64,000 bases of DNA from Arthrobacter nitroguajacolicus_D (GTDB taxonomy: Bacteria > Actinomycetota > Actinomycetes > Actinomycetales > Micrococcaceae), in NCBI RefSeq assembly GCF_031455195.1, contig NZ_JAVDSH010000011.1, positions 124,001-188,000 on the forward strand. Direction: 5' to 3'. The translations under genes were made by a program, and so were the position numbers. Of this stretch, positions 32,845 through 41,213 are shown piece after piece (position 1 is the stretch's first letter; each line of letters starts with the position of its first letter). A model generated the notes under the pieces. The model was given only the letters and a program-made list of their open reading frames with translations. It had not been told where the DNA came from and searched no databases.

Positions 32845-34132
32845 GCTTGGCCTGCAGTTGCCGGACCAGGGCGTGCTGGCGACGCACCTGCTCACGTCCG
32901 CGGTAGGGCTCACGCCTGCCTTCGTATTCGCTTGACAGCCACCCTTCCCATCCTGCGTCCTGTAGGGTCTTCACAATGTCTTCCCACGGCACGTGAAGGT
33001 CATGCAGGTTCTCATCGATTTCAAAGAACTTGGCCTGGATGAAGTGGACGTGGGGAAGGACCTCAGCCAGGTCAGCCATGGGGACGGCCAGGGGCTCCAG
33101 GAAAGCCGGCCGTTTGCCGTCTTCAACTTCAATACCTTCATGCCCGTCGTCTACCGCAGCAGTCTGGAAGATGCCGGTGTCCACCAGCAGTTTGAAGTGC
33201 TTTGAGCCGGTCCGCTCAATGAAGTCAATGTAGCCCTGCGTCACCGGATGTTTGATGGGGGTGGGGCTGTGGATCTCCGGGCAGATGACGATGTCCAGTT
33301 CCTCCGCCAAGTCCAATGAGCGTTCAACCACACCTTCCCAGATGGGATGCGGATCGAGCTGGAAGGAGGTCACCCCGAACTTGGGACGGATGGAGCTGAA
33401 GCCCAGCTGCGAGGCCAGCCTGAGGTCCAGTTGCAGCTGCGCGGCTCCCTCATCCTCGGTCAGGTCCCTGTCGTGCCACATGGCAGTGTCGATCCAGGAT
33501 CCATAGTTTGTTGGAGTTAGGGAGTAGCGCTCCAGCATGGCGTGCCAGTTGTCGATCCACGCGGGATCCGGCGTGGGGTATCCCGGGATGTTCCCTTCGC
33601 CCAGGATCTCGATACCGGTGGCACCCATGTCAGCGATATCCGCCATCACGTCTTCCATGCTCATGGACGTGTAGATGTCACCGGAATAGCTGTACGTGGA
33701 CACTGCGTGGCGGATTCCGCCGGCCGGAACGGGCGGGACGATCGTGGCTTTCGCGGAAGCGGGGAAGGCGGAACGGGAGACTGCCGGCGGGAAGTAGGGC
33801 CGGCGGAGGTAGACGGTGACCTCGATTGTGTGGACGCCGGCTGATAGGCCTCCCGGCTTGGGTACCGTGATGGTGGCGTATTCGTCCAACTGCCACCGAA
33901 CATCAGTGGTTGCCCTCAGGGATTCCAAAGTATGGGTTTTCCCCTGGAGCGTCCACAGCGGCACGTGCGACTCCCAGTGCTCGCCATCCACTGTTACGTC
34001 CACGCCGTCCAGCAGGCTGGCGGCCGTGCCCCGATAGTTCGGATTGCGCAGGACAATCTGGAAGCCGGTGATGCGCCCGTTCTCTTCAACGTTCTTGAAT
34101 CCACGGCCTTGAATGATGCTTCGTTCCAACAT
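32837..34132 (-). CDS. Single-chain C-glycoside deglycosidase (beta-subunit domain fused to TIM-barrel alpha domain)
   Basis: 431 residues from ATG 34132 (AAAGGA 9 nt upstream). Residues 1-130 match the small beta subunit of C-glycoside deglycosidases (DUF6379/CGDB): NYRGTAASLLDGVDVTVDGE, GKTHTLESLR, RWQLDEYATITVPKPGGL, GVHTIEVTVYLRRPYFP. Residues ~140-431 are a sugar-phosphate-isomerase-like TIM barrel, as in the large alpha subunit, with candidate metal ligands E286 (ICPEIHSP), D318 (LLVDTGIF), H363 (HVHFIQAK) and E402 (LSSEYEG). In characterised systems (DgpB/DgpC, CarB/CarC, AgCGD) these are separate polypeptides. The enzyme splits the C-C bond of 3-keto C-glycosides made by the oxidase encoded directly upstream. 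Confidence 0.8.
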   Translation of the reverse strand: MLERSIIQGRGFKNVEENGRITGFQIVLRNPNYRGTAASLLDGVDVTVDGEHWESHVPLWTLQGKTHTLESLRATTDVRWQLDEYATITVPKPGGLSAGVHTIEVTVYLRRPYFPPAVSRSAFPASAKATIVPPVPAGGIRHAVSTYSYSGDIYTSMSMEDVMADIADMGATGIEILGEGNIPGYPTPDPAWIDNWHAMLERYSLTPTNYGSWIDTAMWHDRDLTEDEGAAQLQLDLRLASQLGFSSIRPKFGVTSFQLDPHPIWEGVVERSLDLAEELDIVICPEIHSPTPIKHPVTQGYIDFIERTGSKHFKLLVDTGIFQTAAVDDGHEGIEVEDGKRPAFLEPLAVPMADLAEVLPHVHFIQAKFFEIDENLHDLHVPWEDIVKTLQDAGWEGWLSSEYEGRREPYRGREQVRRQHALVRQLQAKHG

Positions 34133-34136
34133 GGTG

Positions 34137-35666
34137 CTAATTCCTTTCGGCGTGGAGGGCACGGACAATGTCCCGTGCACCCCGGATGGCCAGAGCTACA
34201 GAGGTGAGCGTCGGGTTGCAGGCTGTCGGGGTGGGGATAACTCCGTTGCCGGCAACATAGAGCCCTGCAATGTCCCAGACGCGGGAATCGGGCGAGCAAA
34301 CAGAGGTCCCATCAGGGGTCTGACCCATCCGGACTGTTCCCTGGTAGTGCAAGGACGCCCCGGCAGGGAGGGTCATGGGGTCCTCATTCAGGGGCTCCCC
34401 CAGTGCCGCAGCCGCGCGCCTGACCGACCTCGCGGCAGCAGCTATCGACTCCTTGTCGCGGTCTGTCAGTTGGTAATGGATGCTCATGGCGGGCATGCCG
34501 TAGGCGTCCAGACGATCGTCGTCGAACGTAACGCGGTCAGAGGCTTGGATGTCTTTCGCGCAGAACCAGCCCAAACCAACAATGGATCCCGGCGTCGGCA
34601 CATCAGCCGAGGCCAGCGGTACCGGCGAGGCATCCAGCTGCATCACCTGGCCGTGGAATGGTTCTTCATCGGTATAAGGGACCCAGCTGACCCCGCTCTG
34701 GGGAGTGATGGCGGTACCGCTCGACGGCGTCGGGGTCACCGCTGCCTCCGGGATGTCCCTCAGCCGGACCGCAAAGACGGTCTGGGGTTGGTCGTTGAGG
34801 TACCGGCCCAAAGCCTCGGGCCGGACTCCGGAGGCCCACAACAGCTGGGGTGTGCGCAGGCTGTCGCCAGCCACCACAACGTAATCGGCGTGGACCGTAT
34901 GTTCGTCCCCGGAAAGCATGTCGCGGATCAAGACTCCGTGGGCCCGGCCGTCTTCCACCAGGACGCGCGTCACCAGGGCATCAGCGTAGAGGGAGTGGTT
35001 GGGGTTGGACCTGGTGGCCTCCCCGTACACCACGTCCGATCCCGCCCAGGTGACCGAACCGTCGTCGCCTGTTTCCACAGCCAGGGGCATGACGCCCACC
35101 TTGCGGTCAGCGGGCCTGCCCTGGTCCAAGGCTTCGGACAACCGGCGCCGGACTTCATCGGCCAAGGGCGCGCCTGCGAATGCCCTGGTGCTGACCTTAA
35201 GGAGCCTTTCACCTTCAGTCAGCAGATCATCCAGGTCAGGAATAAAGGAGATCCGTTCCTGGCCACCGGGACGTGGGCATGCTGCCGTCCAGTGCGCACC
35301 CATGCCGCCAACATTGCTGGACATGGCCGCGGCCGGCAGGCCATCCTGTCCCGGCTGGCGGTACCCGGAGCCCAGGAGGTATGTTCCGGGCCGGACAAGC
35401 CGGGGCGGACCATCCAGTTCCTCGGACCGCGCACCCAGCAGGGACGGCTCCAACCCCTGGGATCGGCGTTGGGCCGAGGCGCGTTCTTCGAGGTCTGCAA
35501 TGTTCTTGACGTGCAAGCCCGGACGCTCCGTCAGTTGGGGACCAACTTCAAAGGAGGCAATGCGCGTTTGCGGGGACTCTTCACTGATGATGCGCGCATA
35601 TGCTGCGCCCGTGGGGCCGCTGCCCACTATGGCAACATCCACGTGTGAGGGGAATTCTCTGGTCAT
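34137..35666 (-). CDS. GMC-type FAD sugar oxidase (pyranose oxidase / C-glycoside 3-oxidase-like)
   Basis: 509 residues from ATG 35666. FAD motif VDVAIVGSGPTGAAYARI, the FAD-loop SSNVGGMGAHWTAACPRP (H125 in the AHW motif corresponding to the THW of pyranose 2-oxidase), and the C-terminal active-site His/Asn pair in LHYQGTVRMG (H440) and PTACNPTLTSVALA (N484). This matches the actinobacterial group containing pyranose oxidases and the C-glycoside 3-oxidase CarA. It would oxidise the glycosyl C3 hydroxyl so the deglycosidase 4 nt downstream can cleave the bond. First gene of the operon. Confidence 0.85.
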   Translation of the reverse strand: MTREFPSHVDVAIVGSGPTGAAYARIISEESPQTRIASFEVGPQLTERPGLHVKNIADLEERASAQRRSQGLEPSLLGARSEELDGPPRLVRPGTYLLGSGYRQPGQDGLPAAAMSSNVGGMGAHWTAACPRPGGQERISFIPDLDDLLTEGERLLKVSTRAFAGAPLADEVRRRLSEALDQGRPADRKVGVMPLAVETGDDGSVTWAGSDVVYGEATRSNPNHSLYADALVTRVLVEDGRAHGVLIRDMLSGDEHTVHADYVVVAGDSLRTPQLLWASGVRPEALGRYLNDQPQTVFAVRLRDIPEAAVTPTPSSGTAITPQSGVSWVPYTDEEPFHGQVMQLDASPVPLASADVPTPGSIVGLGWFCAKDIQASDRVTFDDDRLDAYGMPAMSIHYQLTDRDKESIAAAARSVRRAAAALGEPLNEDPMTLPAGASLHYQGTVRMGQTPDGTSVCSPDSRVWDIAGLYVAGNGVIPTPTACNPTLTSVALAIRGARDIVRALHAERN

Positions 35667-35761
35667 GAGCTGGTCTTTCCTGGGTATTTTGAGCGCACTG
35701 AATCAACCCCAAGGGTGTTCGTCGCTGCTGTGGAAGGCAGATGAAGGGTGCGTGAGCAGAA
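35667..35761 (-). promoter_or_regulatory. Region expected to hold the promoter of the oxidase-deglycosidase operon
   Basis: This gap follows the transporter terminator at 35762-35787, so the oxidase operon probably needs its own promoter here. I could not pick convincing -35/-10 boxes or a copy of the ROK motif seen at 41175 and 42516. Confidence 0.3.
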
Positions 35762-35787
35762 GGCTCGAGGCGCATTCGCCTCGGAGC
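35762..35787 (-). terminator. Hairpin downstream of the ABC importer operon
   Basis: GGCTCGAGGCG and CGCCTCGGAGCC form an 11-bp stem with one bulged base around a CATT loop. On the minus strand it follows the stop of the importer ATPase (35801) and precedes a TTCTGCTC tract. A weak terminator or processing site. Confidence 0.5.
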
Positions 35788-35800
35788 CCTGGCCCGCCCT

Positions 35801-36664
35801 CTAGGCGGCCCGCATGAACTCTGCCAGTTTTTTGCGTGCAGCCCGACGCTCGGCCTGGCGGCGGGGATTGGGAACCGGCGCTGCCAAAAGGAGCTGCTGG
35901 GTATACGGATGCTTCGGGGTGGACGTCACCTGGGCGGACGGACCCTGCTCTACGATTCCGCCGCGGTTCATGACGGCGACCCGTTGGCTGATGTGCCTGA
36001 CGACGGCGAGGTCGTGGGTAATGAAGAGGTACGCCACACCCGTTGATTGCTGGATCTCGCTGAAGAGCTCCAATACCCGCGACTGGGTGGACAGGTCCAG
36101 GGCGCTCACGGGTTCATCACAGACGATCAGCTTGGGATCCCGTGACAGCGCACGTGCGATGGCGATGCGTTGCCGTTGTCCGCCGGAAAACTCCCGTGCC
36201 AGCCGTCGGCCGGAATCAGCAGGAAGGTGCACCCTTTCCAGGAGCTCGCCCACTTTCCTTTCCGCCTCCGCTTTGGACGTTCCAGCCACCAGCAGGGGTT
36301 CCGTCAGGATGTCCCCCACCACCATGGCCGGGTTCAGGGAAGTGTAAGGGTCCTGGAAGACCACCTGGATGTCTTTGCTGAGTTGTCGACGTGCACGTTT
36401 ATCCAAGCCGGAAATGACGCGGCCCTCGAACGTGATGGTGCCCTTTGTTACCGGAGCCAAACCCAAAACAGCTCGTCCCAGGGTGGATTTCCCCGAACCG
36501 GATTCGCCCACCAGTCCCACGGTCTCTCCACGGCCCACTGTGAGCGAAACTCCGTCCAGTGCCCGGAAGGCGCGCCCGCGCCACGTCCTGGACGGGTACT
36601 CCACCACCAGATTCTCAATGTTCAGCAGGACCGCTGGTTCTGCTGATGCCAGGTGTTCGCTCAT
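35801..36664 (-). CDS. Oligopeptide-type ABC transporter ATP-binding protein (OppF/DppF-like)
   Basis: 287 residues. Walker A GLVGESGSGKSTLGRAVLGL, signature SGGQRQRIAIARALSRDPKL, Walker B LIVCDEPVSALD, H-switch FITHDLAVVRHIS. The C-terminal oligo_HPY-type tail is present (VTSTPKHPYTQQLLLAAPVP). ATG 36664 overlaps the stop of the fused permease-ATPase gene as ATGA. Last gene of the importer operon. In this family substrates include peptides but also plant oligosaccharides and glycosides; context favours the latter. Confidence 0.93.
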   Translation of the reverse strand: MSEHLASAEPAVLLNIENLVVEYPSRTWRGRAFRALDGVSLTVGRGETVGLVGESGSGKSTLGRAVLGLAPVTKGTITFEGRVISGLDKRARRQLSKDIQVVFQDPYTSLNPAMVVGDILTEPLLVAGTSKAEAERKVGELLERVHLPADSGRRLAREFSGGQRQRIAIARALSRDPKLIVCDEPVSALDLSTQSRVLELFSEIQQSTGVAYLFITHDLAVVRHISQRVAVMNRGGIVEQGPSAQVTSTPKHPYTQQLLLAAPVPNPRRQAERRAARKKLAEFMRAA

Positions 36665-38514
36665 GGCTGGGGCTCCTTCTGAAGTGCCGGCGTGACGGCT
36701 TCCTGGGACGCGAAATCGCTGGTCACGGCGTCGGTAGGCGTAGTGTCCTCCAGCGATGCCGCCAGGAGCTCACGGGTATATTCGTGGCGGGGATTGTCGA
36801 AGAGTTGTTCCGCGCTGGACGTTTCTACAATGAGTCCCGACCGCATGACGGCCACCCGGTCGGCGAGGTCTGCGACCACACCGAAGTTGTGGGTCACCAG
36901 GATGACTCCCATGTTGCCTTCCGATTGAAGTTCCCGGATCAAGTCCAGAACTTCGGCTTGAACGGTCACATCCAAGGCCGTGGTGGGTTCATCGGCAATC
37001 AGGAGGTCGGGCTTGCAGCTGACAGCTCCCGCGATCAGGACGCGCTGCGCCATGCCACCGGAGATCTGGTGCGGGTAGGAGTCGAACACGCGTTGCGGGT
37101 TCGCGATTCCCACGCGTTCCAGGAGAGCCAGTGCCTCGGCTTTCGCGGCGGCCCGGGACAAACCCAAGTGGTGCCGCATGGGTTCGGTGAGCTGCGCGCC
37201 AACCCGGAAGGTGGGGTCGAGGTTGGACATGGGCTCTTGGGGGATGTACCCGATCCTCTTGCCGCGCAACGCGTTCATTGCGCCGGAACCGAGGCCGCGC
37301 AGGTCCTTCCCATCAAAGGTCATGGTGACGGCAGATGTCCGGGCGTTCACGGGAAGCAACCCCAAGACAGAGAATGCGGTCTGGGACTTACCCGAGCCGG
37401 ACTCCCCCACAATCGCCAGGATCTCGCCGCGCCGCACCGACAAGTCAACCCCATGCACCACGGTAGTTTCTGAGCCATCGGGTTGCGGGTAGCTCACTTT
37501 CAGGCCTTGGACCGTCAGCAGTGCGTTGCCGTCAGCGTTGCCTTTCTGACTATCCGGGGCCGCCTCAACCAGAGCGGTACCTCCGCTGACCTCCGCGGCC
37601 TGGCGCCGCCGTCGGGCATTGGTACCCCGGGACCCACCCTCCATGGCGTCACGCAATGAGTTCCCCAGGAGGCTGAAGGCCGTAACCGTACAAATAATGG
37701 CGACAGAGGGCCACAGCAGCAGCTGCGGGCTGGTGTAGATGTTCTGGAAAGCGTCGCTGAGCATGCCGCCCCAGCTGGCCTGGTTTGCCGAGCCGAGACC
37801 AAGGAAGTCCAAGCCTGCCTGGATGGCTACCGCTATCCCGGCCAACTGTGAGATTTGGATGATCGTGGGGGCGATTACCACCGGCAGCACGTGGCGGGCC
37901 ATGATCCGTCCGTCGCTCAGGCCCGAAACCCGCGCGGCGTCGACGTAAAGTTCCTCGCGTACGGCTTTGACGGATGATCGCACCAGCCTAAAAACCGCAG
38001 GAGCAATCAGCACGCCAAAAACTGTCATGGCCAGTTCAGTGCTGCGCCCGAACTGGGCCAGCACCACCAGGAGGACAACGATTGCGGGGGCGGCCATCAG
38101 CAAGCTACTGAACCAGTTCGCCACTCCATCAAACCAGCCCTTGTAATACCCGGCGATCAGGCCGGCCGGCAGGCCCAGGACCACTGCCACGCCGGCAACA
38201 ATCAGGGAACCCGTCAAGCTGGTGCGGCCGCCATAAAGCAACTGCGCAAAGACGTCGCGTCCCACCCCGTCCGTTCCCAGCGGGGAGCTGGGCCCCGCCG
38301 GAGCCAGGGCATTGGCTATCTGTGAGGCGGTAGGGCTTGCGGATGTCAACAACGGCGCCGCAATGCTCACCATGACCACAAGCAGCAGGAAGGCGGCACA
38401 GGCCACAGCGATCGGGTCTTTGAGAAGCCGCCGCAGAACGCCCGTGCGAGGTGCTCCGTGCGCCGGTTTCGGGATTCCTACCGGACCTCCGGCTTGGATG
38501 TTGGTCACAGTCAT
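36661..38514 (-). CDS. Fused ABC permease (DppC-like) and ATP-binding protein (DppD-like)
   Basis: 617 residues. Residues 1-290 are a DppC-type permease: GTDGVGRDVFAQLLYGGRTS, EELYVDAARVSGLSDGRIMA (EAA loop) and several hydrophobic segments. Residues ~320-600 are an ABC ATPase: AIVGESGSGKSQTAFSVLGL, GYIPQEPMSNLDPTFRVGAQ, HQISGGMAQRVLIAGA, LLIADEPTTALDVTVQAEVL, ending in an oligo_HPY-type tail. Joining of permease and ATPase is seen in some actinobacterial Opp/Dpp operons and fixes their 1:1 stoichiometry. It overlaps both neighbours by 4 nt. Confidence 0.93.
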   Translation of the reverse strand: MTVTNIQAGGPVGIPKPAHGAPRTGVLRRLLKDPIAVACAAFLLLVVMVSIAAPLLTSASPTASQIANALAPAGPSSPLGTDGVGRDVFAQLLYGGRTSLTGSLIVAGVAVVLGLPAGLIAGYYKGWFDGVANWFSSLLMAAPAIVVLLVVLAQFGRSTELAMTVFGVLIAPAVFRLVRSSVKAVREELYVDAARVSGLSDGRIMARHVLPVVIAPTIIQISQLAGIAVAIQAGLDFLGLGSANQASWGGMLSDAFQNIYTSPQLLLWPSVAIICTVTAFSLLGNSLRDAMEGGSRGTNARRRRQAAEVSGGTALVEAAPDSQKGNADGNALLTVQGLKVSYPQPDGSETTVVHGVDLSVRRGEILAIVGESGSGKSQTAFSVLGLLPVNARTSAVTMTFDGKDLRGLGSGAMNALRGKRIGYIPQEPMSNLDPTFRVGAQLTEPMRHHLGLSRAAAKAEALALLERVGIANPQRVFDSYPHQISGGMAQRVLIAGAVSCKPDLLIADEPTTALDVTVQAEVLDLIRELQSEGNMGVILVTHNFGVVADLADRVAVMRSGLIVETSSAEQLFDNPRHEYTRELLAASLEDTTPTDAVTSDFASQEAVTPALQKEPQP

Positions 38515-39452
38515 GATGTCCGCACTTTCGGATTGAGGAAGCCCAGCAAGATGTCCACCAGCAGGTTCACGATGACCACCAGGATCACCATCACCACCAC
38601 AACTCCCAGGACCACCGGCACGTCACCTTGCCCGGCCGCTGAGGCCGCGCGGTTGCCGATACCTGTCAGGGCGAAGACCTTCTCGATGATGACCGCGCCG
38701 CCCAACAGGGCGATGAACTGAAGTGACAGGACCGTCAGGGAAGCCGGCGCTGCATTCCGGAGCGCGTGTTTGATCAAGATGCTTCGTGAAGGAAGCCCCC
38801 GGCTTCGCAGGGTCCTGATGTAGTCCTTTTGAAGAACGTCAATCATGGACCCGCGGGTTTGCGTTGCCACGGTTCCGATTGCCCCGATGGCCAAGGCGAA
38901 GGCGGGGAGGGTGATCGAGGCCAGCCACTGCCCGGGATCGTCGGTCGGGCTGACATATCCCAAGGCCGGGAAGATCTTCAGTTGGACCGCGAACACCAGG
39001 GCCAGGATGATGCCCACCAAGAAGTTGGGGACAGCGAAGGCGACTATGGAGATGGTCTGCAGGACCTTGTCCAGCCACCCGCCGCGGACGGCCGCCACGA
39101 CGCCCAGGGCGACGCTGACCACTGCAGTGAGGACGACGGCGGCGATCACCACCGAAAGCGACACCGGCAGTGCTTGCCCAATGAGCTTAATAACGGGCTG
39201 GTTGCTGCCCCAGGACTTTCCAAGATCGCCTGTGATGGCCGATCCGAGCCAGTCGAAGTAGCGGGCGAGGACCGGCTGGTCCAGGCCGAGTTCAGCGTTT
39301 TTGGCCGTTACTTGCGCAGCGGTGGCATTGTTCCCCAGGATGCGACGGGCGGGGTCGGAGCCCGCCAGGGCGGTGAGGAAGAAAGTCAGTGTCGATACTG
39401 CGAAGACCAGGATGAGGCCGGCGCCGAGCCGGCGGAACAGGAACGTTATCAT
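38511..39452 (-). CDS. Oligopeptide-type ABC transporter permease (DppB-like)
   Basis: 313 residues with six hydrophobic segments. DppB/OppB hallmarks: the N-terminal LGAGLILVFAVSTLTFFLTA segment, the proximal domain DPARRILGNNATAAQVTAKN, LGLDQPVLARYFDWLGSAIT, the EAA loop KDYIRTLRSRGLPSRSILIK and GALIIEKVFALTGIG-like ending. It pairs with the fused permease-ATPase gene downstream. Start ATG 39452. Confidence 0.95.
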   Translation of the reverse strand: MITFLFRRLGAGLILVFAVSTLTFFLTALAGSDPARRILGNNATAAQVTAKNAELGLDQPVLARYFDWLGSAITGDLGKSWGSNQPVIKLIGQALPVSLSVVIAAVVLTAVVSVALGVVAAVRGGWLDKVLQTISIVAFAVPNFLVGIILALVFAVQLKIFPALGYVSPTDDPGQWLASITLPAFALAIGAIGTVATQTRGSMIDVLQKDYIRTLRSRGLPSRSILIKHALRNAAPASLTVLSLQFIALLGGAVIIEKVFALTGIGNRAASAAGQGDVPVVLGVVVVMVILVVIVNLLVDILLGFLNPKVRTS

Positions 39453-39507
39453 GAGTGGCTCTCAGTGTGATGATGGACGTGATTGTTGCCAGCTCGGCGC
39501 CAGGGGC

Positions 39508-41043
39508 TTACTTGGCGGGGGCGAAGTTGTAGAGGGGCGGTACTGCGACGTTGGCTTGGCCGGAGGTCTTGACGTCCTTGGACGTTGCGTATGCACCTTC
39601 TTCGAAGTACCAGGGAGCGAACCAAGCCTGGTCCACCACGTACTTGTTCAATTCACGCAGGGCGTTGTCGCGGCCGGCGTCGTCAGACTTCCGTGCGGTG
39701 TCCAGCAGTTGGACAATCTTGGGATCGTTCACGTGGTAGGGGTTGAACAGGGCATCCGGTGCCACGGCCAGCTGGGTGGAGTCCCAGGCTCCGGCCGAGG
39801 TGAGGCTGAAGAAGTTCATGGGCCATTTGGCGCCGATGACGCTTCCCACTACCTGGTCGGCAGTGATCGGCTCGTAAGTTACCGTGATCCCGATGGCCGC
39901 CATGGCCTCGGTCATTGCAGCCTGCGCGCCGGGGTACACCGGGGAGAAATCGGGGAGCTTCATGGTGAAGCCTGAGGCGTAGCCGGCGTCGGCCATGAGC
40001 TTCTTGGCCTTCTCCACGTCGTACGGGTAGGTGTTGTCGAGTGAGGCATCGTAGGCGCCGGTGTTGGGCCCAAAAATCTGGACTGTCTTGGTGCCACGTC
40101 CATCGCCCAGGGTTTTCAGGATGGTATCCCGGTCCATGGCGTAATTGATGGCCTGGCGCACGCGCACATCGCTCAGCGCCGGCGTGTTTTTACCTTCGCG
40201 GTCCCACAACCAGATGCCCTGCACCGAACCGTTGGTGTAGGACACCACGTTCATGCCGGCGTCCTTTGCGCCCTTGACGAGGTCGTTGGTGGCTGCAGAC
40301 ACGCCCTGGAGCTGGCCGGCGCGAAGTCCGTTCAATGCCGCAGCAGCGTTGTCCAGCAGCTTGATATCAACTTCGTTGTAGGGGTAAGCGTCCTTGTGCC
40401 AGTAATTGGCATTGCGGGTGAACACATATTTGTCTCCAGCGGTGCTCTTGCTCTGGTCAAGGACGTACGGCCCGGAGCCCACAGGGTTGGTCTTCAGGTC
40501 CGCGCTGTCCAGCGCCTTGGGGCTTGCCATGAATCCGCTGGAACGTCCCAGGCTTGCCAGGAGGGAGGGATCCGGATCCTTGAGCTTGAGGACCACATGG
40601 GTGGCATCGGTGACTTCAACGGTGTCCAGGGCTTTCAGCGACGACCCGGCCTCGCCCTTGCCGGCCTTTGCCTTGAGGAGGTTGGCCTTGACGGCTTCTC
40701 CGTCCAAGGGCGTCTCGTCAGTGAACTTCACGTCATCCCGCAGGGCGAGGGTGAGGTTCTTGCGGGAATCGTCGTAGGACCACTGGGTTGCCACGTTGGG
40801 GACGGGCCCACCGTTCTCATCCAGGTTCAGCAGGGAATCATAGACAGCTTGGTAGTAGTGGTTTTCAGGTCCTGCGGCAGGCATCTCGCCCGGTACGAAC
40901 GATGTAGGTACCTGCACCACGCCCAGCGACAGCGAGGCGGTCTGGGCGGCAGCCGATCCGCCACTTTGTGCTCCACTGCAGCCAGAAGCAGTGATCAGGA
41001 TCGACACCGCCACTGCTGAGGTCAGGAAATTTCTTCTCTTCAT
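39508..41043 (-). CDS. Oligopeptide/glycoside ABC transporter substrate-binding lipoprotein (SBP_bac_5)
   Basis: 511 residues from ATG 41043. Lipoprotein signal peptide MKRRNFLTSAVAVSILITAS with the lipobox ASGC. The family-5 pattern follows: YQAVYDSLLNLDENGGPVPN, VATQWSYDDSRKNLTLALRD, DVKFTDETPLDGEAVKANL, VRQAINYAMDRDTILK. It captures the substrate outside the membrane. Next to C-deglycosidase, rhamnosidase and beta-glucosidase genes, an aryl glycoside or oligosaccharide is likelier than a peptide. A good promoter with an operator-like dyad lies at 41170-41199. Confidence 0.93.
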   Translation of the reverse strand: MKRRNFLTSAVAVSILITASGCSGAQSGGSAAAQTASLSLGVVQVPTSFVPGEMPAAGPENHYYQAVYDSLLNLDENGGPVPNVATQWSYDDSRKNLTLALRDDVKFTDETPLDGEAVKANLLKAKAGKGEAGSSLKALDTVEVTDATHVVLKLKDPDPSLLASLGRSSGFMASPKALDSADLKTNPVGSGPYVLDQSKSTAGDKYVFTRNANYWHKDAYPYNEVDIKLLDNAAAALNGLRAGQLQGVSAATNDLVKGAKDAGMNVVSYTNGSVQGIWLWDREGKNTPALSDVRVRQAINYAMDRDTILKTLGDGRGTKTVQIFGPNTGAYDASLDNTYPYDVEKAKKLMADAGYASGFTMKLPDFSPVYPGAQAAMTEAMAAIGITVTYEPITADQVVGSVIGAKWPMNFFSLTSAGAWDSTQLAVAPDALFNPYHVNDPKIVQLLDTARKSDDAGRDNALRELNKYVVDQAWFAPWYFEEGAYATSKDVKTSGQANVAVPPLYNFAPAK

Positions 41044-41169
41044 GTCTGCTCCATTGGGACTGAGGACCCCCTGGCTTCGCTGATCACCTGATGATTCTGG
41101 CGGCGGCTGTCGGGGTAGAGGAAAGGTGGAACAACTAAACGGTGCTGGTTAGCTTTGCTCCTGCAACAG

Positions 41170-41199
41170 ACTTTAGTTCCGCAGGAACATATGTGTCAA
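41170..41199 (-). promoter_or_regulatory. Promoter of the importer operon
   Basis: On the minus strand: TTGACA (41199-41194), an 18-bp spacer, TAAAGT (41175-41170). The spacer is filled by the GTTC-GAAC dyad shared with the ROK gene leader, so a bound ROK protein would sit between -35 and -10. The leader is about 120 nt. Confidence 0.7.
41175..41194. promoter_or_regulatory. ROK operator candidate at the importer promoter
   Basis: Plus strand AGTTC-CGCAG-GAACATATGT. It matches the site at 42516-42535 in 15 of 20 positions, including GTTCC and GAACATATGT, and lies between the promoter hexamers. Confidence 0.65.
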
Positions 41200-41213
41200 T
41201 AGTCACTTTATTG

